Shown: piece by piece, positions 18,437 to 26,940 of the stretch | Layout: every line of letters starts with the position of its first letter | Numbering within the stretch: position 1 is the stretch's first letter | Origin: Verrucomicrobiales bacterium | Lineage (GTDB): Bacteria > Verrucomicrobiota > Verrucomicrobiia > Limisphaerales > J093 | Assembly: GCA_024233305.1 (NCBI GenBank) | Contig: JACKPV010000034.1 | Span: forward strand, 139,829-203,828 | Direction of reading: 5' to 3' | Length of the DNA: 64,000 nucleotides | Program-made: the position numbers and the translations under genes | The notes under the pieces: generated by a model | What the model saw: only the letters and a program-made list of their open reading frames with translations | Told to the model about the DNA's origin: nothing | Database searches by the model: none

Positions 18437-19731
18437 TCCTGCAATTGCTTTCTGGAAGTGTCGGGCGCCCACCAGATCACCACCATCCCGAGGGCATAGA
18501 TCAACGCGGCGAGGGCCCCGACGGTGGGATAGCTGCCATTGAAGGCGGTGAACAACAAGCCGGCCGCCAGCACTCCGGCGGCGGTGGCGAAACGGCCGAC
18601 GTTGTACGACAACCCGCTGCCGGCGGCCCGCACGCGGGTGGGAAAGAGTTCCGGCAGGTAGAGCGGCAACCAGCCGAAGAACAGCGTGGCGACGAAGCCC
18701 TGGGCGAACACGACCGGATGAAAGGACGGACGCAACGGGGCCGTGAGCTGGAACATCGAAATGGTCAGGACCGTGGCGCCGGCACTGATCAGGAAGTACG
18801 CCCGCCGACGGCCCAGCAAACTCGCGATCTGGGCTCCGGTGAAGCTCCCCAGAATCGCGCCAAACGCCCACCACCCCTGGGTCAAGGCCTTGTAGCCGGC
18901 CTGGGTCGCCCCGCCCACCTTGTCCGCCCAGGGGATCATCCACTTGCTCGCCGCCCACGCGCCGACCAGCGGGATCGAGCCGATCAAGATGCCGATCACG
19001 GTGAGACGCAGGAGGGGCGGGCGGAACAGCTCCTGCAAGGGACCTCCGGCTTTTCGTTTCCCTTCCTCCGCGCCGTCCGAAATGGGGCCCACCGCCCGGG
19101 AAGCCAGCCACTTGGGCGATTCGGGAAGGAACGTCAGCACGAGCAATCCCAGCAGGGCCGGCGCCGCCGCGAGCTTGAAGATCCATCGCCAGGAATCGGG
19201 GGTGATCGGCCAGAGCCGCGCCACCTGCGACAGCAGCAGAATCCCGGTGTTGATGGCCACCCCCATGAGGCCGGCGACCGTGGGACGCGCCTTGTCCGGC
19301 CAGCATTCCGCGACCAGCGCCACCGCGTTGGGCCAGACCCCACCGACCCCCAGGCCGACCAGGAACCGCAGAACCAGCATCTGTTCCTGGGTCCGCACAA
19401 AAGCCCCCAACCCCGCGAACAGGGAATAAAACAGGATGCTGATCCCGAGCGCCCGGGTGCGCCCCACGCGATCTCCGAGGCTTCCCAGCACGATGCCACC
19501 CAGGGCAGCGCCCAGCATCAAGGCCGCAGTGAACCGGGCGAACCAGTCGCCGCCAATCGTCGGAGTGTAGGCTGTGTCCAGCAGGTCACGGGATACGGAG
19601 AGTGAAGCCACCGGCATGAGGCCCAGCTCCACGCCGTCGAAGACCAGTCCGGCAAAGGCGGCGATCAGGACCGCCAGCCGGGCGGCCCGGGACATTGGCG
19701 GGATCGGCGCAAGACTCGAGGCGTCCTTCAT
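18433..19731 (-). CDS. MFS transporter (sugar/organic acid type)
   Basis: The product has 432 residues and twelve predicted membrane helices. MFS signatures include GSLGDRVGRTRALGIS after helix II-III (about 80-95), LRFLVGLGVGGVWPNAVALVAE (about 120-140), FLPESPKWLASR before the central loop and LPELFPTRVRAAGSG in the second half. This is the aromatic-acid/sialate-like branch of MFS proton symporters. The ATG at 19731 overlaps the preceding stop (ATGA); a longer upstream frame lies inside the neighbouring gene. Confidence 0.9.
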   Translation of the reverse strand: MKDASSLAPIPPMSRAARLAVLIAAFAGLVFDGVELGLMPVASLSVSRDLLDTAYTPTIGGDWFARFTAALMLGAALGGIVLGSLGDRVGRTRALGISILFYSLFAGLGAFVRTQEQMLVLRFLVGLGVGGVWPNAVALVAECWPDKARPTVAGLMGVAINTGILLLSQVARLWPITPDSWRWIFKLAAAPALLGLLVLTFLPESPKWLASRAVGPISDGAEEGKRKAGGPLQELFRPPLLRLTVIGILIGSIPLVGAWAASKWMIPWADKVGGATQAGYKALTQGWWAFGAILGSFTGAQIASLLGRRRAYFLISAGATVLTISMFQLTAPLRPSFHPVVFAQGFVATLFFGWLPLYLPELFPTRVRAAGSGLSYNVGRFATAAGVLAAGLLFTAFNGSYPTVGALAALIYALGMVVIWWAPDTSRKQLQE

Positions 19732-20687
19732 GAGCGGGGATCGTCCGGTTGGGGCTCGAGGTGCGAGGCCGGTGGAGCCAGGGTCTTGAAGATCGCGCTG
19801 TTGTCCAGGCCGCCCCAGCCGGCCGCTTCCGCTTCCTTCAAGAGCGTCCGGTGCGTTTCGCTCAAGGGCAGCCGGGCGCCGGTTTCCCGGCCCAGCTCCA
19901 GGATCAACCGCACGTCCTTCAGGTGCTGCGAAAGCCGGGCCTGCGGGCGGAAATCGCCGGTGACCATCTTTGGGCCTTTCGCCTCCATGATGCGTGAGGC
20001 GGCGGGGCTGGCCTGGAGGATCGCGAGCGTCTGGGCGGGATCCAGACCGAGCGCCCCGGCAAAGGCCAGGCCTTCCGCCAGGGCCGCGCGATTGAGGCCC
20101 AGCACCAGGTTGGTCGCCAGCTTCATCTTCGCCCCACTGCCGACCGGCCCCACGTGAACCACCCGGTCGGCGAGCCTTTCCAACAAGGGCCGGCAAAGCT
20201 CGAAGGCCTCCCGGTCTCCTCCCACCATCACCAAGCCCTCCCCTCTCCGGACCTGTTCGCTGCTGCCGGAAACAGTGCTGTCAAGATACGCTGCCCCGAC
20301 GGCGCCAACCCGTTCTCCCGCTCGGACCGCGTCGTCCGGCGCGCCGGTTGTCGTGTCCAACAGGACGTGCCGGGAGGTCAACCGGGGAATCAGCTCGCCC
20401 AACAAGGCGGCAACGATACGACTCGTGGGCAGGCTCAGGACGACGGTGTCGCAATGCGCCACCACATCCTCCGCGCTGACGGCCGACTCTCCGCCCACTT
20501 GATCGAGCACCCGCAGTCGTGCCGGGTCGACATCGAAGCCCAGCACCCGTCGCCCCCCCGCGATCAACCGCTCGGCCAGCGCCGCGCCCAGCAAACCCAC
20601 GCCAACCAGGCCGACCCGCCCGGCGCCCCCCTTACGGCTTCCGTGCGTGGCAGCAGGACTGGATTGGCCAACTGAACCAGGATGCAC
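19728..20687 (-). CDS. NAD(P)-binding beta-hydroxyacid dehydrogenase (HIBADH-like)
   Basis: The protein has about 319 residues. It contains the Rossmann motif VGLVGVGLLGAALAERL, the DSTVSGSSEQVRRGEG substrate loop and the catalytic GSGAKMKLATNLVLG lysine segment, and a C-terminal helical domain. The family reduces or oxidises beta-hydroxy acids such as 3-hydroxyisobutyrate, tartronate semialdehyde or sulfolactaldehyde. The start is uncertain: the frame is open to 20768, but a GTG at 20687 gives a more normal length. It is the first gene of a four-gene operon with MFS, Gfo/Idh/MocA and DUF6807. Confidence 0.82.
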   Translation of the reverse strand: MHPGSVGQSSPAATHGSRKGGAGRVGLVGVGLLGAALAERLIAGGRRVLGFDVDPARLRVLDQVGGESAVSAEDVVAHCDTVVLSLPTSRIVAALLGELIPRLTSRHVLLDTTTGAPDDAVRAGERVGAVGAAYLDSTVSGSSEQVRRGEGLVMVGGDREAFELCRPLLERLADRVVHVGPVGSGAKMKLATNLVLGLNRAALAEGLAFAGALGLDPAQTLAILQASPAASRIMEAKGPKMVTGDFRPQARLSQHLKDVRLILELGRETGARLPLSETHRTLLKEAEAAGWGGLDNSAIFKTLAPPASHLEPQPDDPRS

Positions 20688-20988
20688 GCGCCTTGATCTA
20701 GCAAACGAGGCCCGATCGGTTAAGCCAAAAGAGCCCCGGAAGGAGAGGCGTCGGGCGATTTCCAGCACGTCTCGGCGTGTTCAAGCCGGAACCTATCATC
20801 CGCTGCTTATCTCCGGGCTGCAGGCCGAGGCACGACGGTCCACGTGTTCGCGCGGACCGGTTCGGTTCAAGCGCGCTTCATCGGCGCGCCCGGCGGATAC
20901 GGGCCAAGCCGGAAACGGAACACGTCGACGGTTCACGGCGTCGCCGGTGTTGCCTTCATGGCAATCCCAATGGAATCGCCCCGGCATT

Positions 20989-22350
20989 CTACAGCGTCCA
21001 GCCCGACCGGTATTCCCGCTGGATGTACTGGTTGGCCGCGTCGTTGTTGGTGACGCGCATGTTGGGGCCGTCCCACGTCAACAGCCCCTCAGTGCGGAGG
21101 GCCAGGTTGCCGAGCAGCACGACCTCGGTCATGGGGCCGGCGTATTCGAAATTGGAGCAGGCGGGCGTGCCGCCCTTGCAGGCGTCGATCCAGTTCTGTT
21201 CGTGGCTGCCCTTGACGCGCGGCAGCGTCTTGGCCGGCGGCTTGAATCCGCGCATCCGCGACAACGGGAGCAACTCCGGCGTGCCACCGTGCGAACGGTG
21301 CATGATCTTGCCCCGGTCGCCCACATAGAGCACTCCGTCCACGAGCCAGTCGTCCTCCGGTGCGAGTTCCGGAGGCCGGGGCGGCTTGATGCCACCGTCG
21401 TACCAATACATGCGAACCGGTGGCAGGCCCTCGCGGGCGGGAAAGCTGTAAGTGATGAGCGAGGCCAGCGGCGCGGTCTCGGCGTGGATGTGGGAACTGC
21501 TCGCCTCCACGCTCTCGGGGTGTCCCAGCTTCAGGGCCCAGTACGGGTGATCGATGATGTGACAGCCCATATCCCCCAGGGCGCCGGTGCCAAAGTCCCA
21601 CCAACCGCGCCAGTTGAAGGGCACGTAGCACGGGTGGTAATCCCGATACGGGGCGGGCCCCAGCCACAGGTCCCAGTCCAGGGTCCCGGGTACCGGGGGC
21701 TTCTCGCGGGGTCGCTCCGCCAGGCCCTGAGGCCAGTACATCCGGCCCTGAAAACGCGTGCCGCGCAGCGGCCGGTCGCTCCAGCAATGCACCTCGCGCA
21801 CTTCGCCAATCACGCCCGCGCGAATCCATTCCACGGTCAGGCGCGCTCCTTCGGAGGAATGGCCCTGGTTGCCCATCTGGGTCGCCACCCCGTATTGGCG
21901 GGCCGCTTCGGTCAGTTGACGCGCTTCCCAAATACTGTGCGTCAAGGGTTTCTGCGTGTAGACGTGTTTGCCGCGGCGCATGGCCTCCATGGTCGCCACG
22001 GCGTGCGTATGATCCGGGGTCGCGACGATGACCGCGTCGATCTCCCCGGCCATCTGGTCGAACATGAGCCGGAAATCCCGGAACCGCCTGGCCTTGGGGA
22101 AGGCATTGAAGGTCTCGGCACCGCGCTCGAGGTCCACGTCGCAGAGGGCCACGATATTCTCGCCGGCGCATTTGCGGACGTTGCCCGCGCCCATCCCACC
22201 GACGCCGATGGCGGCGATGTTCAGCCGGCTGTTCGCGGACCCCGCCCCCAGTCCTGAGACGGTGAATCCCGTGAAGATCCCGGCCGCCGTGGTTCGTTTG
22301 AGAAAAGTCCGCCGATTCATCGGGCCTTGAGAAAGTGAGGTGTCGTTCAT
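20989..22350 (-). CDS. Tat-exported Gfo/Idh/MocA family oxidoreductase
   Basis: The 453-residue protein has twin-arginine signal MNRRTFLKRTTAAG and Rossmann motif IAAIGVGGMGAGN. It also has the HVYTQKPLTHSIWEARQL motif, where the usual EKP is QKP, and a C-terminal half rich in tryptophan (WRGWWDFGTGALGDMGCH). It is on the same strand as the dehydrogenase-MFS operon but 300 bases upstream of it. The GTG/ATG alternatives upstream of 22350 lack homology, so the ATG giving the signal peptide was chosen. Confidence 0.88.
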   Translation of the reverse strand: MNDTSLSQGPMNRRTFLKRTTAAGIFTGFTVSGLGAGSANSRLNIAAIGVGGMGAGNVRKCAGENIVALCDVDLERGAETFNAFPKARRFRDFRLMFDQMAGEIDAVIVATPDHTHAVATMEAMRRGKHVYTQKPLTHSIWEARQLTEAARQYGVATQMGNQGHSSEGARLTVEWIRAGVIGEVREVHCWSDRPLRGTRFQGRMYWPQGLAERPREKPPVPGTLDWDLWLGPAPYRDYHPCYVPFNWRGWWDFGTGALGDMGCHIIDHPYWALKLGHPESVEASSSHIHAETAPLASLITYSFPAREGLPPVRMYWYDGGIKPPRPPELAPEDDWLVDGVLYVGDRGKIMHRSHGGTPELLPLSRMRGFKPPAKTLPRVKGSHEQNWIDACKGGTPACSNFEYAGPMTEVVLLGNLALRTEGLLTWDGPNMRVTNNDAANQYIQREYRSGWTL

Positions 22351-22729
22351 GATTAGTTCTTCATCGCCGGTTTGTGGCCGAAGGCAGCACCACCGGCTGG
22401 CAGGTGTGGCCCACCCTCGGTGCCCCACCGAGGCCGACGTGGCTCCGGCAAAACGGGCCGTGACGCAGCACGGGCCTCAATGTTGGGTTCAGTCGCACGA
22501 TGTGGAGATACCAGAGAATTCACCCGGGGCCGTCAAGCTCCCAGCGTCGGCCAAGGGCCTTCCTTCCGGTGCTTATCTCGGCTTGCTCGGACCGCGGAGT
22601 CCGTTCCGCCGCAAGCTCGACTCGCGGCGGGGGCAGCGGAACCAACTCCGCTCGCCAAGAAGGCGCAGACGAAACGCGCACCCATCCAACCACGCCCGAC
22701 CGAGGGCCTCGAAATCCCAACGCAACTTC
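22351..22729. other. Intergenic stretch, no gene recognised
   Basis: This lies between a minus-strand Gfo/Idh/MocA gene and the plus-strand beta-helix relic. An open frame crosses it on the plus strand, but the translation has no signal peptide or recognisable domain before about 22730. It presumably carries the promoter of the minus-strand gene. Confidence 0.45.
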
Positions 22730-22732
22730 CAC

Positions 22733-22945
22733 GGCGTCTGCGCCACCATTCTCAACGCGCGCGGCAATTACTTCACCCTCAGGCGCCCGATGAATGCGGA
22801 CATCCTGGTGGGCGACGGCGGTTTCGCGGCAACCGTTTTTCCGGTGATCAGCGGCTATCACATCCAGGATGCCCGGGTGGAGAATCTGGCGGTGGATGGG
22901 AACCGCGCGGAGAATCCGACCCGGGTCGATGGCTGCCGCAATACC
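22733..22945 (+). pseudogene. Fragment of a right-handed beta-helix (pectate-lyase-fold) protein
   Basis: The translation contains ILNARGNYFTLRRP, ATVFPVISGYHIQDARVENLAVDGNRAEN and VDGCR, which match the coil pattern of verrucomicrobial parallel beta-helix proteins. There is no start with signal peptide, only about 70 residues are coherent, and the following residues lose the repeat. This is therefore a relic. It reads into the intradiol dioxygenase frame by chance. Confidence 0.55.
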
Positions 22946-23137
22946 ATCCAGGACACCCTGGAAGCCAACCGGGTGCAGGCCGAAACCCGGCTGCTGAACG
23001 AGAGGAGCACCACGGGGGCACAGGGTAGGCTTCCTAATCCGCCTCGCGAGCCGTTCCTCATCCGCGCCGACCCACGGCAATCGGTAGTGGACAATGGGAG
23101 GCTAATGCGTATAGTCAGCGTGCTTAATACAAAGACG

Positions 23138-23800
23138 ATGCACGCCATGCACTCGCGCCGCCGCTTTATCAACACACTGACCGCCGGTTCGGCCCTGCTG
23201 GCCGTGCCGGGAGCCTTGGCCGAGGCGCTTACCCTGACTCCGGCCCAAACCGAAGGGCCGTTTTACCCCGATCATCTGCCGCTCGACACCGACAACGATC
23301 TGTTGATCGTCAACGACGCCATCCGGCCGGCGGTGGGCGACGTCACGTGGCTGAGCGGGCGTGTGCTGGATCGGCGCGGGGATCCGGTGCGCAACGCCCT
23401 GGTCGAGATCTGGCAATGCGACGCGAACGGTGCGTACCTGCACAGCCGAAGCGGAAATGCCGCGCGGCGCGACGGGAACTTTCAGGGGTTCGGCCGGTTT
23501 CTCACCGGTTCGAGCGGCGAATACGGTTTTCGCACGATCAAACCGGTGCCCTATCCGGGGCGGACGCCGCATATTCACTTCGCGATCAAGCTCAAGGGGC
23601 GCAAGGAACTCGTCACCCAGTGCTACATCGAAGGGCATCCCGGCAACGAACGCGACGGCATCTGGCGCGGCATCCGTTCCGCGGAGGCGCGCCGGTCCGT
23701 CACGGTGCCCTTCCAGCCGCTTCCCGGATCGAAGGCTGGTGAACTCGCGGCCAGGTTCGACATCGTTCTCGGGTTGACCCCGGAAGATCCGGCGGGCTGA
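23138..23800 (+). CDS. Intradiol ring-cleavage dioxygenase-like protein, exported
   Basis: The 220-residue product has an N-terminal signal with SRRRFINTLTAGSALLA, a twin-arginine-like export signal. The intradiol dioxygenase fold follows: TEGPFYPDHLP, LSGRVLDRRGDPVRNALVEIWQCDANGAY, GEYGFRTIKPVPYP and the metal-binding RTPHIHFAIKLKG. Expected Fe(III) ligands Tyr-Tyr-His-His are partly visible (PHIHF, and Tyr in PVPYPGR). Related exported proteins are often annotated as protocatechuate 3,4-dioxygenase beta-like. The start is ambiguous among ATGs at 23105, 23138 and 23147. No pathway genes surround it. Confidence 0.82.
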   Translation: MHAMHSRRRFINTLTAGSALLAVPGALAEALTLTPAQTEGPFYPDHLPLDTDNDLLIVNDAIRPAVGDVTWLSGRVLDRRGDPVRNALVEIWQCDANGAYLHSRSGNAARRDGNFQGFGRFLTGSSGEYGFRTIKPVPYPGRTPHIHFAIKLKGRKELVTQCYIEGHPGNERDGIWRGIRSAEARRSVTVPFQPLPGSKAGELAARFDIVLGLTPEDPAG

Positions 23801-23828
23801 AAACCGCGCCCGTCGGGGGCCGCTCGCG

Positions 23829-25028
23829 TCAGATCAGGTGCCCCATCTTTTCGCGTTTGGTCTGGAGATAGCGGGCATTGTGGGGATTGGCCGCGACGCG
23901 GATGGGCACTTGCTCGACGATCTCGAGTCCATACCCATCGAGCCCGACGACTTTCTTCGGGTTGTTTGTCAGCAAGCGGATTCGGCGCAGACCGAGATCG
24001 GCGAGGATTTGCGCGCCGATGCCGTATTCGCGCAGGTCCATGGCGTAGCCCAGCTTCAGGTTCGCCTCGACCGTGTCGTAGCCGTCTTCCTGGAGCCGGT
24101 AAGCCTGGATCTTCGCCGTGAGCCCGATGCCGCGGCCTTCCTGGCGCATGTAGAGAATCACCCCCAATCCGGCGTCCGCCACCTGACGCATGGCCTGCTG
24201 CAACTGCGGTCCACAGTCGCACCGGCGCGACCCGAAAACGTCCCCCGTCAAACACTCGCTGTGCACCCGCACCAATACGCCGTCGCGGCCCGCCACCTCG
24301 CCGCGGACGAGCGCCACGTGCGTTTGACCGTCCACCTGCGAACGATACAGGTGCAGATCGAAGTCCCCGTAGTCGGTCGGCATCTTCACGGTTTCCACGC
24401 GTTCGACGAGGCGTTCGCGGGTGCGCCGATGGTGGATCAATGCCTCGATGGTGCCGAGCTTCAGCTGGTGTTTGCGGGCGAACTTGCGCAGCTCGGGCAG
24501 GCGCGCCATCGAGCCGTCGTCGTTCATGATCTCGCAGATCACCGCAATCGGGCGGCAACCGGCCGCGACCGCCAGGTCCACCGCCGCCTCGGTATGGCCC
24601 GCGCGCTGCAACACCCCGCCGGGTTTGCTGCGCAGAGGAAAGATGTGACCGGGTTGCACAAGGTCGGTCGGGGTGGCCGTCGGGTCGGCCATCACCCGGA
24701 TGGTCTCCGCCCGGTCCGCCGCGCTGATGCCCGTGGTCACGCCATGCGCCGCGTCCACGCTCACCTGGAAGTCGGTTTTGAACGACTCCCGGTTCTGCCG
24801 CACCATCCGCTCGACGCCGAGTTGTTGCAGCCGTTCGGAGGTCGTCGGCACGCAGATCAATCCGCGGCCGAACCGGGCCATGAAGTTCACGTGTTCCGGA
24901 GTGCAATGCTCGGCCGCCATGATGAGGTCGCCCTCGTTTTCGCGGTCGGCATCGTCCACGAGGATCACCATCCGTCCCTGCCGGATGTCCTCGATCACGG
25001 ATTCGCTCGTATCAAACTTCTGCTTCAT
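23829..25028 (-). CDS. ribBA: Bifunctional DHBP synthase / GTP cyclohydrolase II
   Basis: The 399-residue protein fuses RibB and RibA, which make the two precursors of riboflavin. The RibB half has DDADRENEGDLIMAAEH (about 26-42) and PGHIFPLRSKPGGVLQRAGHTEAA. The RibA half has the zinc cysteines in SECLTGDVFGSRRCDCGPQL and the GTP-binding RQEGRGIGLTAKIQAY. Both active-site sets look intact. The ATG at 25028 gives the standard N-terminus. It is a single gene; no FMN-riboswitch-like leader is evident in the short upstream gap. Confidence 0.96.
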   Translation of the reverse strand: MKQKFDTSESVIEDIRQGRMVILVDDADRENEGDLIMAAEHCTPEHVNFMARFGRGLICVPTTSERLQQLGVERMVRQNRESFKTDFQVSVDAAHGVTTGISAADRAETIRVMADPTATPTDLVQPGHIFPLRSKPGGVLQRAGHTEAAVDLAVAAGCRPIAVICEIMNDDGSMARLPELRKFARKHQLKLGTIEALIHHRRTRERLVERVETVKMPTDYGDFDLHLYRSQVDGQTHVALVRGEVAGRDGVLVRVHSECLTGDVFGSRRCDCGPQLQQAMRQVADAGLGVILYMRQEGRGIGLTAKIQAYRLQEDGYDTVEANLKLGYAMDLREYGIGAQILADLGLRRIRLLTNNPKKVVGLDGYGLEIVEQVPIRVAANPHNARYLQTKREKMGHLI

Positions 25029-25123
25029 CGCCGGCCGCCGAGCGTAGGCTGGAGCCGGTCGCAGCGCAGCAAGAAAACCGGCGGCGCCGGGGCGGACGCG
25101 GACCGTCGGCGCGCCGCCTCCGG

Positions 25124-25303
25124 TCAGACCTCGTCCGTTCCTTCGGGTTTGCCCTCGCGCTGGTTGCGGCGACGGAGCACGGCCTGTTTCAGGAGGAACT
25201 CGATTTGCCCGTTGACGCTTCGCATCTCCTGCTGCGCCCAGCCCTCGAGTTCCCGCCACAGCTCGGGATCCATGCGCAATAGGAATGACTTCCGCCCGGC
25301 CAT
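25124..25303 (-). CDS. Arc-like ribbon-helix-helix protein
   Basis: The 59-residue protein begins MAGRKSFLLRMDPELWRELEGWA and continues QEMRSVNGQIEFLLKQAVLRRR, the strand-helix-helix layout of Arc/MetJ DNA-binding proteins. The expected beta-strand is KSFLLRMD. Its ATG shares one base with the stop of the PH-domain gene (TAATG), so it is the last gene of an SPFH-PH-RHH operon. It may autoregulate through the palindrome upstream of the SPFH gene; that is inference. Confidence 0.8.
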   Translation of the reverse strand: MAGRKSFLLRMDPELWRELEGWAQQEMRSVNGQIEFLLKQAVLRRRNQREGKPEGTDEV

Positions 25304-25842
25304 TACGACTTCTCCTCCACGCCGTCGGGTGAGAAACCCAGCGCCGCCGCAAAGGCTCCCGGACGGTCGGGGCTGACCACGATCCGGCGGTCGCCGAAAT
25401 CGAGCACGACGGCCCGGGCGGGGTCGGTCACGAACGCCCGAAACGACCCAAGCCGCTTGTTGCGGAACCAGCCGGTCCAGCAGAAGTAACCGCCGTTGCC
25501 CATCGTCTTGAAGGCCCGCTTCATGGCGAGGGGATCGACGGTCACCGATTTGAGCCCCTGCAAGGGAACCCGTGTCTGCCAGACCAACCGTTGGACGAGC
25601 AGTTCGTCGCGGCGGAGTTCGTAGCCCCGGACCAGGAAGAACCCCGTGATTACGGGAATCAACCCGCAGAGCGTGGAGGGCAGCCACAACCACGCCGCGC
25701 CCGGATCGCTCCGCGGGACCAGCAGCGGCAGCCCGACCGCCATGCCCAGCAGGGTCACGGTGGCCAGGATGCCGACCACCCACGCGCTCCGGGCCAACGG
25801 GGCGCCGAAGGAACGGGCTTTGCTGCGGGAACGCGAGCGCAT
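25303..25842 (-). CDS. Membrane-anchored bacterial PH-domain protein
   Basis: The 179-residue product has a basic N-terminus and two membrane helices (about 19-42 and 50-70). A C-terminal domain then follows with LRRDELLVQRLVWQTRVPLQGLKSVTVDP and RAFVTDPARAVVLDFGDRRIVVSPDRP, the pattern of bPH_5-type bacterial pleckstrin-homology-like domains. Such domains occur beside SPFH proteins, and the gene is 39 bases after one here. A scaffold or membrane-stress role is plausible but not shown. Confidence 0.78.
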   Translation of the reverse strand: MRSRSRSKARSFGAPLARSAWVVGILATVTLLGMAVGLPLLVPRSDPGAAWLWLPSTLCGLIPVITGFFLVRGYELRRDELLVQRLVWQTRVPLQGLKSVTVDPLAMKRAFKTMGNGGYFCWTGWFRNKRLGSFRAFVTDPARAVVLDFGDRRIVVSPDRPGAFAAALGFSPDGVEEKS

Positions 25843-25881
25843 GGGAAGTTCGGTTCGCGGATTTCGTCTGGATTTCGGCGA

Positions 25882-26796
25882 CTACGAATAGAGCGTTCCG
25901 GTGTTCACCACCGGCGTTACCTCCGCCTCGCCGCAGAGGACCACGAGCAGGTTGCTCACCATCGTGGCCTTGCGCTCCTCGTCGAGCTTGACCACGTCCT
26001 TTTCGGCGAGATCGTGCAGGGCCATCTCGACCATGCTGACGGCCCCATGCACGATCTTCTTGCGGGCCGCGATGATGGCTTCGGCCTGCTGCCGACGCAG
26101 CATTGCCTGGGCGATTTCGGGGGCGTAGGCGAGATGCGTGAGCCGCGTTTCCTCGACCTCGACGCCCGCTTTGGCCAGCCGCTCCTGCAGTTCCGTCTTC
26201 AGCGTCCCGGAGACCTCATCGGCATCGCTGCGCAACGTGATCTCATCCTCCTCGCCCTGGTCGTAGGCATAGGAGCCCGCCAGATGCCGCACCGCCGACT
26301 CGCTCTGCACATCGACGTATTCCTGGTAATCCTCCACGTCGAACATGGCCTGCGCCGTGTCCCGCACGCGCCAGACGACGACCGCAGCGATCTCGATGGG
26401 ATTCCCGCGCTTGTCGTTCACCTTGAGTTTCTCGGTGTTGAAGTTGTGCGCGCGCAGGGAAACCTTGGTGTTCTTTGCGTAAAACGGGTTCGCCCAATGA
26501 AAACCGCTGGTACGCACCGTGCCCTTGTAGGCGCCGAACAGGATCAGCACCCGGGCCTGGTTGGGTTGGAGCGTGAAATGCCCGGTGAGAAACAGGATGG
26601 CCAGCAGGAGCAGCAGGATGCTGGCGACGAAACGGAACACCGGAAACTGCTGCGTCTGGGCGGCCTGGACAATCGAGGTGACCAACAGGTAAACGGCGAG
26701 CAGCAACGCGCCGAGGTTGATCCCGAGCATCATCCACCCGCTGGGAACGGACACTGCGGACTCCTGGCTGGTCGGAAACTGCGCTTCAGTTTTCAT
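25882..26796 (-). CDS. SPFH / Band 7 domain membrane protein
   Basis: The 304-residue protein has two N-terminal membrane helices (about 20-48 and 53-72) and then the SPFH domain: QPNQARVLILFGAYKGTVRTSG, NDKRGNPIEIAAVVVWRVRDTAQAMFDVEDYQ and the coiled segment ARKKIVHGAVSMVEMALHDL. SPFH proteins form oligomeric membrane microdomain scaffolds, often with proteases or membrane-quality factors. It leads an operon with a PH-domain and an RHH protein. An 18-bp perfect palindrome lies 45 bases upstream of its start. Confidence 0.9.
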   Translation of the reverse strand: MKTEAQFPTSQESAVSVPSGWMMLGINLGALLLAVYLLVTSIVQAAQTQQFPVFRFVASILLLLLAILFLTGHFTLQPNQARVLILFGAYKGTVRTSGFHWANPFYAKNTKVSLRAHNFNTEKLKVNDKRGNPIEIAAVVVWRVRDTAQAMFDVEDYQEYVDVQSESAVRHLAGSYAYDQGEEDEITLRSDADEVSGTLKTELQERLAKAGVEVEETRLTHLAYAPEIAQAMLRRQQAEAIIAARKKIVHGAVSMVEMALHDLAEKDVVKLDEERKATMVSNLLVVLCGEAEVTPVVNTGTLYS

Positions 26797-26840
26797 CGTA
26801 TTTCGGTTGAAGGATCCACTGTCTCGCGCAAGTGCGATAG

Positions 26841-26858
26841 CAATGTGATATCACATTG
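26841..26858. promoter_or_regulatory. 18-bp perfect palindrome, candidate operator
   Basis: The half site is CAATGTGAT followed directly by its exact complement ATCACATTG. It lies between the divergent SPFH operon (start 26796) and sulfatase (start 26941), in an unusually AT-rich spot for this window. It resembles TGTGA-TCACA but with a 2-base rather than 6-base centre, so it is not a standard CRP site. The RHH protein of the SPFH operon is the nearest candidate regulator. Confidence 0.6.
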
Positions 26859-26940
26859 AAATCAGATGTCAAGAGATCCGTTCGAGCTGTCAGCGCAGCC
26901 CGGACTCGCCACCGCAGTGAGGCGCCCGTATCCTGGCTGC

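Noticed and set aside
26841..26858. CRP/FNR binding site
   Set aside because: The TGTGA-TCACA arms are separated by two bases instead of six, so it does not fit CRP spacing; kept as a generic palindrome.
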